From: Sceloporus undulatus
Lineage: Eukaryota > Chordata > Lepidosauria > Squamata > Phrynosomatidae
Length of the DNA stretch: 64,000 bases
NCBI RefSeq assembly: GCF_019175285.1
Contig: NC_056522.1
Location: 236,613,781 to 236,677,780 of the forward strand
Direction of reading: 5' to 3'
Part shown: positions 25,901-35,867 of the stretch, piece by piece
Position numbering within the stretch: the stretch's first letter is position 1
How the letters are laid out: every line of letters starts with the position of its first letter
The notes under the pieces: generated by a model
Seen by the model: only the letters and a program-made list of their open reading frames with translations
The model's database searches: none
Told to the model about the DNA's origin: nothing
Position numbers and translations under genes: made by a program

Positions 25901-28900
25901 CAAAAATAGGAACACTAATATTAAATATATGTTCTGTGTGAGATATAGAAAACTCAACAGCTAATATCAGTCAGTTCAATGCCTTGTTTTTAATCATTTT
26001 TCTTTACATTTCTCCAGCTGCACTTTCACAAAATTCTCTGCCCTAAATAATGGTCTTTTTTGCTTCTCTGCCCTCTAGCGGTGAAAGGTCCTACATGAGC
26101 AGAAGATATGCCTTTAATAGACAACTGAAGTCTCCACTGAGACATGGGAATTGTGCACTGGGAAGGGAGGAAAGTCCAGCATTTCCTTGGCTCTGGAATA
26201 TTTTCCAATCAGGCTGGAAATCTTTGTATATGAATACAGTGGGGGTTACATCTGAGAGAGATAAAAGGGATTGCACTGAACATTATATTCTCTAAAAATA
26301 AATTAAAATATCTCTGCTTTGCTAGGTTTTATTTAAGCAACTGTGTAACTCACTGGGGATAATGGCCTGGGTCTTGTTTCCATCCCACAAACAGAACAGT
26401 TGAAAGTTTTTTGTGGGTTTTTCGGGCTATGTGGCTTTGTTGTAGAAGAGTTTCTTCTTGACATTTCACCAGCATTTGTGGCTGGCATCTTCAGAGAATG
26501 CTTGCCTGGAAAGGAGTTGGGTATGTATATACTGTCTGACCCTGGGAAGGCAGGAATGATTTGCAGTGTTCCTTCCTTTTCTTTTTCCATGGTGAATTGG
26601 ATGTTAGGGTGTATGTTGTTCAGACGGTTCAGGAACACAGCCAGATCTTCTTCTCCATGGCTCCAAATGGTGAAAGTGTCAAAGAAAACAAAGGAACACT
26701 GCCATTCTTGGATATCCTAGTCATCCCGCAAACCTAAACAACGTTTGGGCCACACAGTATACAGAAAACCTACACATATGGACAGATACCTTCACAAGAA
26801 CTCAAACCATCACCCAGGACAAAAAAGGACAATAAAAACACTGGTAGACTGGGCAAAAAGGATCTGTGAACTCCACTTCTTGGAACATGAACTGAAGCAC
26901 CTGGACCGGGCTCTACACGCTAATAGTTACTCCAACTCTGACATCAGAAGGGCTGCCAGGCCCAGAAAAACCCAGAGGAGGGAAGACAAGCAGCCACCCA
27001 AAGGGAAGGTATTTTTTACCATACATCAAAGGAGTCACAGACAGAATAGGGAAACTGGTGAGGAAACACAACCTTCAAATGGTTTACAAATCGACGAAAA
27101 AAATCCAGCAAATGCTTCACTCAGCCAAGAACCAGAGAGACCCTCTCACAGCCGCAAGAGTTTACACCAAACACATTGTGCAAACAAAGATCAAAGAACA
27201 TGAGAGACACTGCAGACTGGGTCAGCCAGAAAAATCAGCAGGAACAGAACATGTTATAAACCATCCTGGGCATAAAATGCTGTTTGAAAACACTGAAATT
27301 CTGGACCATGCCAACAATGACCATTGTGAAATCCACAAACACCTGGACAATTTCAACAGGAAAGAGGAATGACTTAAAGTAAACAAGGTTTGGCTACCAG
27401 TCCTGAAAACAGCAAGATGAAGACTCAACAAATGCAAATGAGAAATCTCCCAGGGTCAAGGGTTTCCTAGCACCCACTTTCTCAAACAGACACTAATCCT
27501 CTTTTGCATACCCTCCCACCCTGAGGCCTGCCACCAGGCATGCAAATCACTCCTGCCTTCCCAGGGTCACACAGTATATATATACCCAACTCCTTTCTAG
27601 GCAAGCATTCTCTGAAGATGCCAGCCACAGATGCTAGTGAAACATTAGGAAGAAACTCTTCTAGAACATGGCCACATAGCCCGAAAAACCCACAAAAAAC
27701 TATGGATGCCGGCCATGAAAGCCTTTGACTCCATGTCAGAACAGTTGAAAGCTCTTTTTCTTCACAGAACCTATGTTGATCCATCAAAGCTTCCAGTAGG
27801 AGAAAGTGGGTGTGAGATTTTCATGTCCTTCTCCTGCAGTGCCATTTTCATTTTTTTGGAAGCCACAAGGAGCTGTGGGAGAACTAATGGCTGAGGATCA
27901 CCTGCAGTAAACAGGATTTTTCAATGAGGACAGTTGTTATCACAAGTACTTAGGGTCCAAACCAGTGTTTTTGATATTAGTTTTTTACATTTTATATAAG
28001 GGACACAATTTTACTATGCCACTTCAACATCCATGGATGTTGGTATCCACAGGAAGTCCTGAAACCAAACCCCAGTGAATAGCAAGGGCCTGCTGTAGTT
28101 GCAATACAGTAGGCCCTCAGTGTCAGTGAAGGTTTCTTTCCGAACCCTCTCCCCAGATACTCAAAAGCATGGGACCTCAAGTCCCATTATTGTCAATGGA
28201 TGAGCAGTTGTGTTGAAATAGGTATGTGCACACACCGCCATTGACAATAATGGGGCAGGGCTGTCCATGGATGTTCTGCAAATTGCTAGCTTGCTGATAT
28301 GGAGGGATGTGAAATAGGGATGTGGTGGCTTAGTGGTTAAAATGTCAATTCTAATGATCAGAATATCGGAGGTTGCCAGTTCAAGGCCTAAGTGCAGCAT
28401 GATGGGGTGAGCTCCCATCACTAGTCCTAGTTCAAAAGCATGCAAATGGATATAGATAAATAGTACCACTTCGGTGGAAAGGTAACAGTGTTCAGTGCAG
28501 TCATGCTGGGCACATGACCACCAAAACAGTTCTCGGACAATGCTGGCTCTTCGGCTTAGTAATGGAGATGAGCATCACCCCCTACAATTGTTTATGACTA
28601 GACATTCATGTCAAGAACTACCTTTACCCATACCCTTACTTTGAGGAAAATAACACATTTTCCCCTCCTTTCCAGTCCAATCTTGGCTTTGTTGCTTTGG
28701 TGATCAGCACTCTCCATACCCTGACTTACGGCTGGGGAAGGGCCTTTGATGAAAGCCAATACAAGTTCTACCTGCCTCCCACCTTTACCCTCACGCTACT
28801 GGTGCCATGTGCCATAATCCTGGCTAAACTTTTCTTCCATCTTCCTTGTATGAACGAAAGACTGCGGCGCATCAGGAATGGGTGGGAAAGGGGCAGGTAC

Positions 28901-28966
28901 GTCAAATTCACTTTGCCCAGAGCATCTGAGGAGTTTTCGAGTGGAGAAAGCAGCAGCATTGTGTGA
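13426..28966 (+). CDS. STEAP3: STEAP3 metalloreductase, complete four-exon coding sequence
   Basis: Four exons (13426-13911, 15345-15872, 20375-20536, 28676-28966) join in frame to 488 codons, the same length as human STEAP3. The protein is an endosomal NADPH-dependent ferric and cupric reductase used in transferrin-iron uptake. Seen: an N-terminal Rossmann-type oxidoreductase domain with the nucleotide-binding motif [12 protein letters not shown] (residues 32-43) and the following GSRNPKR (57-63). After about residue 205 comes the six-helix ferric-reductase-like membrane domain. The two histidines expected to hold heme are His314 (in CAALHAVY) and His406 (in [10 protein letters not shown]). 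All introns are phase 0 with GT-AG ends. The start is the first ATG after the 13417 acceptor, in context ACGGGATGCCAG. A second ATG lies five codons later, and the in-frame ATG at 13354 is upstream of the acceptor, so it is intronic. No damage was seen. The first, non-coding exon was not identified. Identity by close match to the human protein as remembered. Confidence 0.97.
14235..14345. repeat. Small foldback repeat
   Basis: gcaactcccagcagccctag and gttgctgggagttaaagtc form an imperfect inverted pair, similar in style to the ccagatgttt MITE family. Confidence 0.4.
14686..14695. other. Assembly gap (10 N)
   Basis: Ten undetermined bases in STEAP3 intron 1. The flanks give no sign of a gene; the true gap size may differ. 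Confidence 1.
15345..15872 (+). CDS. STEAP3: STEAP3 coding exon 2 (end of oxidoreductase domain, first membrane helices)
   Basis: The exon begins after tttgcctcag and ends at AAGCAG before gtactg; it codes residues 163-338. It includes the linker [11 protein letters not shown], membrane helices such as [16 protein letters not shown], the conserved [10 protein letters not shown] and [17 protein letters not shown] segments, and the heme-ligand histidine at about residue 314. Confidence 0.97.
16020..16062. repeat. (CATAC)n microsatellite
   Basis: About eight tandem CCATA/CATAC units, one of them changed to CATAT. Confidence 0.95.
16114..16293. mobile_element. Mariner-type MITE inserted in hAT-like element
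   Basis: The ends cagtggacccttctgtaac and ataagaagggccgactg are inverted repeats. TA dinucleotides flank both ends (16112-16113 and 16294-16295). Internal accgtggctgcttgaatcca recurs in the 23.9-kb copy. Confidence 0.75.
16640..16775 (+). mobile_element. 5S-rRNA-derived SINE, 5'-truncated
   Basis: ggtgctgtaagctgtatttc then agagtaaggaacaggcaaac and gagtatttcttgcc match the body of the better copy at 50.63 kb. Only the last part of the 5S head remains. Confidence 0.6.
17185..17398. mobile_element. Mariner-type MITE
   Basis: The ends cagtcagacctccttatcca and atatcaagagcccactg are inverted repeats flanked by TG and TA. The centre includes gccatttcatataagggaca. A right-hand half of the same family lies at about 27975-28100. 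Confidence 0.65.
17400..19205. other. STEAP3 intron 2, no gene seen
   Basis: Unique-looking intronic sequence. A short GC-rich fragment near 18178-18245 ending in a G run may be a DNA-transposon remnant. Nothing else is supportable. Confidence 0.35.
19212..19449 (-). mobile_element. CAA-tailed tRNA-like SINE, minus strand
   Basis: It reads ttgttgttcttgtgcctcca, then ttcttggcaagatttatttg, and ends actacaccatgctggctcc, the reverse complement of the tRNA-like head. Complete length, decayed. Confidence 0.75.
19753..19886. mobile_element. Foldback MITE (ccagatgttttggact family)
   Basis: The left arm ggtcctccagatgttttgga and right arm ctgaagtccaaaacctggaa flank the mirrored actgctggccatggtggct. 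Further copies are near 30.8, 31.3, 49.85, 50.0 and 55.47 kb. Confidence 0.7.
19909..19980. repeat. 36-bp tandem duplication
   Basis: Two adjacent 36-bp units each contain tttgaaacaca and acctctccaggaag. Confidence 0.85.
20375..20536 (+). CDS. STEAP3: STEAP3 coding exon 3 (middle membrane segment)
   Basis: A 162-base, 54-codon exon lies between cccaccctcag and gtaaat. It reads [16 protein letters not shown] followed by a hydrophobic helix and the family signature [18 protein letters not shown]. The exon length is a multiple of three, so skipping it would keep the frame but remove a membrane helix. Confidence 0.96.
20896..21117. mobile_element. Foldback MITE, family A
   Basis: It begins gtctacatctgcactataga and ends atttctgcagtgcagatgca, with tggctcaactgtagaaccct in its left arm. 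Confidence 0.75.
21467..21842. mobile_element. GC-rich MITE, family G
   Basis: The ends ggcctgggacagatgggcc and gggcggtatgtaccgggcc form an imperfect inverted pair. High CpG and shared internal motifs (tttttgctcc, ggctgctgcggcg) link it to elements at 46.73 and 61.34 kb. No transposase. Confidence 0.65.
21858..22085. mobile_element. Mariner/Tigger-like MITE, partial
   Basis: ttatccgaaatgcttggaac, then ggattttggaatacctgtat and attttgtgcatgaaagt match the family copy at 4.2 kb in the opposite direction. The far end is missing. Confidence 0.65.
22103..22318. mobile_element. Foldback MITE, family A
   Basis: It begins ggttgcatctacactgtaaa and ends tctacagtgtgaatgcaccc; the centre pairs as in the other copies. 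Confidence 0.8.
22641..22992 (-). mobile_element. Sauria-type tRNA SINE, minus strand
   Basis: It starts with the reversed 3' end (agttaaaggtttcccctttg). It runs through ctgtggccagcatgactgca and atttatctacttgcacttta, and ends at the tRNA-like head cttaaccactgagccactgt. Complete, moderately diverged. Confidence 0.85.
23849..23984. mobile_element. Mariner-type MITE, right half
   Basis: cccttataaaaatggacaat, then ttgaacattttcaaaccgtg and ataagaagggctgactgta match the copy at 16.1 kb. The left end is missing. Confidence 0.65.
23990..26390. other. STEAP3 intron 3, no gene seen
   Basis: Unique-looking intronic sequence. An open stretch near 24999-25190 gives no recognisable protein. Confidence 0.35.
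26407..27736 (+). mobile_element. Penelope-like retroelement with inverted terminal repeats
   Basis: The insertion is bounded by a 15-bp duplication, cagaacagttgaaag (26392-26406 and 27737-27751). The ends are long inverted copies of each other (about 26407-26550 against 27590-27710), as known for Penelope terminal repeats. Between them, a plus-strand region at 26745-27370 encodes remnants of the C-terminal reverse transcriptase ([17 protein letters not shown]) and the linker to the endonuclease region ([17 protein letters not shown]). The element is 5'-truncated and broken by several changes. Both terminal repeats carry a hammerhead-like core. Confidence 0.88.
27975..28100. mobile_element. 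Mariner-type MITE, right half
   Basis: attttatataagggacacaa, then ccatggatgttggtatccac and atagcaagggcctgctgta match the family copy at 17.2 kb. Confidence 0.6.
28318..28646 (+). mobile_element. Sauria-type tRNA SINE next to STEAP3 last exon
   Basis: The tRNA-like head ggtggcttagtggttaaaat is followed by ggttgccagttcaaggccta, gataaatagtaccacttcgg and catgctgggcacatgaccac. It ends ctacctttacccatacc. Only about 30 bases separate its end from the exon acceptor. Confidence 0.85.
28676..28966 (+). CDS. STEAP3: STEAP3 last coding exon with stop codon
   Basis: The exon starts after ttttcccctcctttccag. It codes [20 protein letters not shown], with the second heme histidine, then [16 protein letters not shown] and the basic cytosolic end [17 protein letters not shown]. 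The stop TGA is at 28964-28966. The acceptor lies only about 30 bases from the end of a Sauria-type SINE. Confidence 0.96.
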   Translation, partial: SNLGFVALVISTLHTLTYGWGRAFDESQYKFYLPPTFTLTLLVPCAIILAKLFFHLPCMNERLRRIRNGWERGRYVKFTLPRASEEFSSGESSSIV

Positions 28967-30789
28967 CACTGCACCTTTTTCCCCCAAAGAGCACTATGAA
29001 GATTCTGGGTTTTATAAGGAGGTTTGTTTGTTTGGTATCTCTGAGTGGTGGGTGATAACTGCTATTTTATTTGGCATGATTTTTGGGCAGAAGGGGAGTT
29101 ACCAACACACCAGCGGGTAGAACAACATTTATAATAGACAGATAATTCTCTAGCAAAATTTTTTGAATGATTGCCTTAAAACATCAGTGCAAAACTTCAG
29201 CTTTGCCACTTTAAAGAAAGAAAAAATAACACTACTCTGGAAATACAGGATCACAATCAATATAAGAGTGGAACATAACTTGGGAATTGTTTTCTCTGTG
29301 GCTCTTTGGACACCCAGCAGCTGGTTGCTTTTCTAAAGACAGCAATCCTTTATGTACTTGTTCAGGAGCAAATGTACTGTGTATGTTTAATAATTATTTA
29401 TAATGAATGACACTTAGGATTGCCTGCAAATGATGATTCTTGGTGCACCAGAATTAGTTTGGATGAGCAGGTTGAGCACTAAGCAGATTTTCTAGCAAAC
29501 AAGCTGTATTGTATTCAACAGGATTAATTTCCAAGCAAATTTCCAGGTAAACTTATGGAGTACCACAATCTTGATACCAAACCAACTTAAAAATTCACCT
29601 AGGACAAGTTCTCACAAGCAGCTAACACTTGATGTAATAGTACTGTATCTCAGATTGGAGCTACATGTTACATTAATTACACTGCTTCCGATAAAACAAG
29701 AATGAGAATAAGACAGCCCCCCTGATGATGTTGTGACTTACACACCTAGCTTTCCTCAACTTTGCCTGTGTTTGTTAGAGCTGCAGGAGCTTGCAGTCTA
29801 TCAACATATAAAGGAGTGGATAATTCCCACTCTTGCACAGGCCCAGCAACCACACCTTTTAATACCACCTTCTGTTCTTATATGTTTCCAATGTTTTTTG
29901 TTTTCCCAATCAACTTAATTCCCTGGCACGTGTTACAACACATAGAAATTCCAGTCTTTCCCCTTACATGCAGCAAATTTACATTTCACATTCATATAAT
30001 GATTGCAGTCAACCCTTTGATACCTACGGATAAATGAAACTGCAAAAATGCTATAGACCATTGCCTGTTAACATGTTATCCAATTCGGCTACATTGACTT
30101 TTCAGTCTTGCTCCTTATCCTAGCATTGTCTGTTGGGTCAAGGAAAATGTGAATTAATTCATTTTCTTGCAAACAAAAAGTGCAGAGGTTGAATGGCAAC
30201 TTCCATTCCAAAGACTGAGTGATCACAAGCTGGCAGCTATCCACAGTAACATAAAGTAGCACATTTCAGGCATAGATGATTCACAAGGAACATTTCCTCC
30301 AATAGCTCTGATTCTGTGTCATTCTCCATTCTACTAATCTCCTACTCCGGTATTTTCAGATAACTCAAAGGGAAGAACTTCCCTTTTCCAAGAATAACTT
30401 GGAAAGAGTACATAGAGAGGGAGATTCATATCACAGTACATGAGCAAGATTGTGAAATTATTGTTTAAAGCAGTATTGGGGAAATTACATGTTGGGAGGA
30501 CAGAAGAGGGAAGAAAGTGTTTGGCTGTCAGCAAGCCACTGAAGAGCACAAGATTTGTACTACTGTCTCCAACACACTGACAAATACAATTGCTCCCTGC
30601 AACTGATGGTTGAGGGACATCTATTTTTAAGGTACACACTAGTCCACATCTGTCTGAATTGGGAGTTCTCCAAGCCATTAACTTGTTCACACATTCACAG
30701 GTGGTCAGAATATGACATCTTAAATATCAAATCTTAATTTAATTGTGCAACTGTGGCCTATTAGGTAACATTAGGCAGCAGTATACATT

Positions 30790-30868
30790 ATCTCTCCCTT
30801 GGCTATGCTGGCTAGGATTGATGGGAGTTTCAGTCCCAGCAATGTCTGGAGGGCCACAGTTCACCCTC
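30790..30868. repeat. Decayed ccagatgttt-family MITE fragment
   Basis: ctatgctggctaggattgat then gagtttcagtcccagcaatg and ctggagggccacag resemble the right half of the family. Confidence 0.5.
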
Positions 30869-31292
30869 ACTGTATTTCCACCCAGTTTTCTCTGTCTTTA
30901 AGGCAAATCAAAACATCACATAATGGAGAGGTTATACATTGAAACCCCATTTTCTCTTCTTGGTTTGCCAAATTGGCACCAAGATGTGTAGTAGTCAAAT
31001 GCAAACCAGATTCATCATGAATATTTGTTTGATTAATCAGGGAGGATTTGGCAACAGCTGTAACAATGAAACAAACTTTGGAGGGCCTTCATAAAGAGCA
31101 ACCACTGAGTGTCAAGGCAGCTGAATAGCTAATACAAACTAGAATGAAAAGTGGAATGAAGCTGATTGACGCTCCCATCTGTGTTGTCCAAAATAAAGTA
31201 AAAAATCATGGTGACACTTCATTACCAAGTGTAACACAAATAGTTGACATACAGTAAATGGAGGATGACAGTTAATGAACATTATCATGTTA

Positions 31293-31400
31293 TTACTGAC
31301 CTTGTAGATGTTTTGGATTTCAACTCCCAGAGGCCCTAGCCAGCATAGTAAGTGGTCAGGGATTCTGAGAACTGAAGTCCAAAACATTGGGAGGTAGAAA
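31293..31400. mobile_element. Foldback MITE (ccagatgttttggact family)
   Basis: tagatgttttggatttcaac and ctgaagtccaaaacattggg form the arms around agccagcatagtaagtggtc. Confidence 0.65.
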
Positions 31401-34400
31401 TATTGAAGACAACTGAACTATAGAATCAGGGCAATAGTCTGCTTGTTGTGTCACTACAGTAAGCGCACGTGTAGGAAGGGATTCAGTGTGCACACACACA
31501 TACACACATCCAACAGATTTATATTTATCCATATGACCACTGCTAAGCAACTCTGCTGAACTACTAGGAGTACATCTTTTAATGTCACATTCCCTTCCAG
31601 TCCCACTAACTGTTGCATATAGCTAGAACAGGATTCAGGCCTCTGGTGTTTCTCCCATTTTTTCAGGACAGACAACACTATGCTCTATAGACAGAACGGG
31701 TCCCCACTGCCCAACTTTGTGAGGTCACAAGACTATAGGACAATCTGCAGATATAAAAAAAGAACATTAGCTTACCTGCAAGCTTCTGTGTTAAATATGA
31801 ATCTTGTCTTACGACATACTGCAAGATCAAGAATGCCACAGTTCAAAGAAAATATACATACATATATTGCACACAGGGTTTTTCACTTTACTTGAATTCA
31901 GATAGGTAATGTGTGGAATTTGACACAGAAGTTTCACAGAGAATTATGGGAAGAAATGCAGTATGCAGCAGTGACAATGTTCCTTTATATTATTCACAGA
32001 AAAAAAAATGTCCAGAAAGTTTTTTTTAAGCAGTTTGGCAATTCTGCATGGGTGGTCTGTCCAGATGCTCTTGAGTCTACTGAGCCACTGAGCTGCAAAA
32101 TTTGTGGAAATAACAAGTGAGCAGGGAAGGGGCTAGACCAAATAGCTTCCCTCACACATGTTTGTAGCACAAATGTCAGCAGGCATCTGAACGCAGAAAG
32201 CCTTCTGTGCAGGCTAGAACTTCAGTAGTATAGGGTTCAAGCTTTTAGGAAGCATCTGTATATTATCCATATGCATGGAGATCCTGCCCATGTAGATTCC
32301 AGGTTAAGGTCTAATTGGCACACACCACGTCTGGGTAAAGCTGTTTGGCCAAGCCCTATTCCATACTCATCAGTTACTTTGCCCAGAATTTTGGTCAGTT
32401 TTGAACATGATCATAGGGGAGCCTGAAAGGCATCCAAAGCACTTATGCAGGAAAAGCATCAGGCAGTCGAACAAGCAAAAACTCTGTTTACGCAGGCTGA
32501 CCTTTCTAGACAAAAATAGTTAATTCAGGTAGCAAAAATTTTCAAATAACCTGGAATTCACTGCCATTGTGTGATCATTCCCATTGACACTTGGTAGTCA
32601 AATATCTCTTGAGAAGTTCCCCATGGATCTGTCTTGTTGCTAAGTGCAAAGCAGCTTCAAATACAGCTGTGAGGTATGAATGAGAAAACTCTACTTGACT
32701 TGTTGCTCCACTTTGAGGTTTGTGTGTCCTTCTTTTGTGGGAGTGCAGCTGGCTACTTAAGTTCTCAGAAATGTGTTGGGTATCACTGTGACTAGGGCAT
32801 TCTTAGCTATGCTAAGAGTGGGTTTATAACAAGCACCATCTTCACATATATTTTATACAGTCTTGTTCAGAACCTGTGTTACACAGTATGAAAGCTGTGA
32901 ATGGTGACATCACCCCTTTGAATGTCTTTTCCATAGTTTTTTATATTAAAAAAACAGCTTCTTAATCAAGGGTTAGTAGCAAAAGTGAGATATGTTTTTA
33001 AAGAGAGACAAATTGATCAGTTTATATGCAGTATAAATCAGAGATTTGATGTGTCTGGAAAGCTGTGATCTTCAGTGATACTGCTAATGCTAGGGGTGAG
33101 GTAGGATCCCTTCCAAAGCTATCAAATACATTGGAAGAAAAAGCCAAAAAGATGCCAACATTAGGACAAATAAAATTACTAATTTTCCCTTAAGAAGCAA
33201 CAGGGTATCTGCCAAATAATGAAGGCAACAAAGAGAAGGTGAGAGGAGCAGAGTTTGTAAGGAAATGGTCTCATGGAAGACCTGTGTCCAGTAGTTCTTA
33301 GCTTTTGAGATTCTAGGGGCTTCAGCTTCAGGACTACACATCATTGGCCACTTTAGCTACGGCATCTGAAAGCTGAAATCCACAGCATGTGGAAAATCAA
33401 AGGTTGAAAAACAGTGCTTCTTCCTTCACTGGTATCCAACTATAGCCAGAAAACAAAAAGGCTGCTACTCAGGAGTAACAAAGAGTTCAGATGCATACAC
33501 CCCACATTCTATATATGTTAATTCTGAAATCTAAATGTGTATACATGGATTCACTTTCCATAATTTGCTCTGCTTTAACAATACAACCATTTGGCACAAT
33601 GGACTAAGCATGGAATCTGGTGGCGGGGCAAGAAATATTGGAAACTGGGAGAAAAAAGAACTGTGCAAGGCTCTTGACGTCAGCTTCCTGGTAGCCATCC
33701 TACACGGCTCTCTGCTTTCATTAGATGGCACTTATATTTTCCAGTTTTCTCCACAACCATGAGTTCCAGAAGCATGCTTTAAATCAAACTAAGCCTCCAG
33801 TTTTGCCCTATATATTTTAATGTGCAGTGCTCACAAGAAAGTGCAGCTTTAATAAGTGTAATTCAATAGACCATCTGATCCATATCAAAAGATGCTCATG
33901 TAGTTGTTATATTCATACACATTACTCATATTTCTTCAATAATGCCAACTGCTTTACATGTAAACGTTGAAGTAGCCAATTTTCAGAATTTCTTGTCCTT
34001 ACATGTGTACACTGAACAGCTTCCAATGTTTCTATTGCCAGAAAACATTTGAAAAGTGATTCTGTTCTGTTCCAGAAGTAACTTTTTGGTTTTGGGTTTT
34101 TTTGGGTTTCTTTTGGGGGGGAGTTGCAATAGGAAACAAAATGCCCTATATAAATACTTTCTGCATAGTTAATCCATCAGTATTGGGAGAGAAGGGTTAT
34201 GTAATGCTTGTGTGAAAATACACCAATGTTATTTTTCTATTTGTATTCTGTATGGATATACTGCTGTAATATAAGAAATATGTGACGTATGCACTGCCTA
34301 ATTTGTGCCTTGGAAGACTTAACCAGCTACCATCCTGATTCAAAATGGGTCCCTTTTTTTGTTCTTGCCATCATGTTTAAAATATAATCAGGACATATCC

Positions 34401-34835
34401 ATGAAATGGAAACATTAATGTTAGGTGTTATTTGCTATGTACCCTACCACTACTTCTTTACAATAAAAGGCTATTTCTAAAGTCCATTTGCATTTTTCCC
34501 TTGTGTTGCAAACTAAAGCACATTTCTCCTTCTCCCCTTGTCAGGAAGGGGTGAATTCCTGATAGCATTGCAAAGGTTCAGAGAGAGGACATCCTATGGT
34601 AGATGGAGGCTATCATCTCCTGGCACTTTAGCTTCTTGTGAAAAGGGGCAGTCTTGAATAAAGGAGGAAGAGAGGAACCAAATGGGTAGAACACACTTGT
34701 CAAAAGGACCTGTGCAGATTCAGCAAGTCTTTTGAGAAGATGACAGTTTCCTCCATCTCCCCATCATCCCACACTGACCTGAAACTGCCAAGGCAATAAA
34801 AGTTACCTGAATGTCTACAGAAGGAAGGTATAGCA

Positions 34836-35057
34836 TTAATATGTAAGGAGAGAAAAGGCAATGGGCATCTTTCCCTCTTCATCATTTTTTTTAGCCAGTT
34901 CTTCAAAAGAATGCAACATGTCAAAGACATTGTCTCCTGGTCTCCTGGTTAGGGGATGCAGAATTTTAATGAGCGTATTTGGCAGTTGGTTTTTAATGAG
35001 TTCATTTAAATTCTTGTACCTCTGCTTAACCTCTGCAGGTAAAGCTTTTAATGCTCC
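34836..35057 (-). other. Unrecognised 73-codon open frame, protein-like composition
   Basis: On the minus strand an open frame of about 73 codons contains LKALPAEVKQRYKNLNELIK, then LPNTLIKILHPLTRRPGDNV and FDMLHSFEELAKKNDEEGKM, and stops at 34836-34838. The amphipathic, Lys/Glu-rich composition looks more protein-like than other random frames here. It has no in-frame ATG near its beginning, though a cag acceptor-like site lies inside it. It could be a piece of a retrocopy or an old transposon gene, or chance. I do not recognise the family. It lies between STEAP3 and C2orf76, where no gene is known in human. Confidence 0.2.
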
Positions 35058-35566
35058 CTAGGTATTTGCACTGGAATTTTAGCAATTCTACCAGTTTCCA
35101 TTATGCAGAATTTCTCTTTCAAACTACTAGGATCTAGCCAATGCTTCATTTGAAGTAGGATTTAGAGGGGGTTTTTTCCCATTCAACACTAAGATGACAC
35201 TTCAAGAACAGTACGGTAATGTTCAACTGGACAGAAAATATTAGATATATTTCTCTCTCCTGTGAGCAAGTCTTACTTCCCAAGTTTTTTATACATTTAT
35301 AAATGTATCCATTATGCCTAGTTTTGACCTTATTGACTCAGACGTAATCCTTCATTAATCTCAATAAAGCTTCCATCTATACACAAGTATGCTTTGATAA
35401 GCCATGGAACCTGATCCTATGCGTGTTTATTCAGAAGCAAGAATTCAATTGCACTTTTATCTCCAAGTAAATGTACAGAAGAGTACAGCTTAATGCCTTT
35501 AAAAATCAAACTCAGTAATAATGTATGAATGAGCTGCATAAAAAAAACCAGAGAGTAACACTCTCC

Positions 35567-35655
35567 CATCCTCAGAGGATGGCAACGGCAAACCCCTTCT
35601 GAAGAAACATGCCAAGAAAACCTTATGACTTTGAGGAACACAACAACAAGTAATT
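35567..35655 (+). mobile_element. CAA-tailed SINE, 5'-truncated
   Basis: cctcagaggatggcaacggc, then ccaagaaaaccttatgactt and the tail acacaacaacaag. A second, longer copy follows directly. Confidence 0.65.
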
Positions 35656-35845
35656 TGGCATGATGCAGTGGCTTAAGTGTTGGACTAATATTCTGGAGAC
35701 CAGGGTTTGAATTCATGCTCAGCAATTGAAATTCACACCCTTGGTATGAGGGAAAGGCAATGACAAGCCTCCTCTGAATAAATCTTGCCAAGAAAACTCT
35801 ATGATAGGGATGCCATAAATCAGAGTTAACTTGAAGATACAGGAG
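35656..35845 (+). mobile_element. CAA-tailed tRNA-like SINE
   Basis: tgcagtggcttaagtgttgg and agaccagggtttgaattcat form the tRNA-like head. The body is ggcaatgacaagcctcctct and gccaagaaaactctatgata. The tail is decayed. Confidence 0.7.
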
Positions 35846-35867
35846 AAAGAAGAAAATTCTCTCTTTT

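Larger units (their letters stand above)
28967..34490 (+). other. STEAP3: Probable long 3' UTR of STEAP3
   Basis: From the STEAP3 stop codon to about 34.49 kb there is no coding signal and far fewer repeats than elsewhere: only two small foldback remnants, near 30.8 and 31.3 kb. A clean AATAAA at 34462-34467 is followed by T-rich and GT-rich sequence, a plausible polyadenylation site. Other AATAAA hexamers occur earlier (for example 31191), so the true end and any alternative ends are uncertain. The UTR call is inference from repeat depletion and the signal. Confidence 0.45.

Noticed and set aside
28318-28400. Possible tRNA gene
   Set aside because: The tRNA-like head lacks a full cloverleaf and continues directly into the Sauria SINE body.
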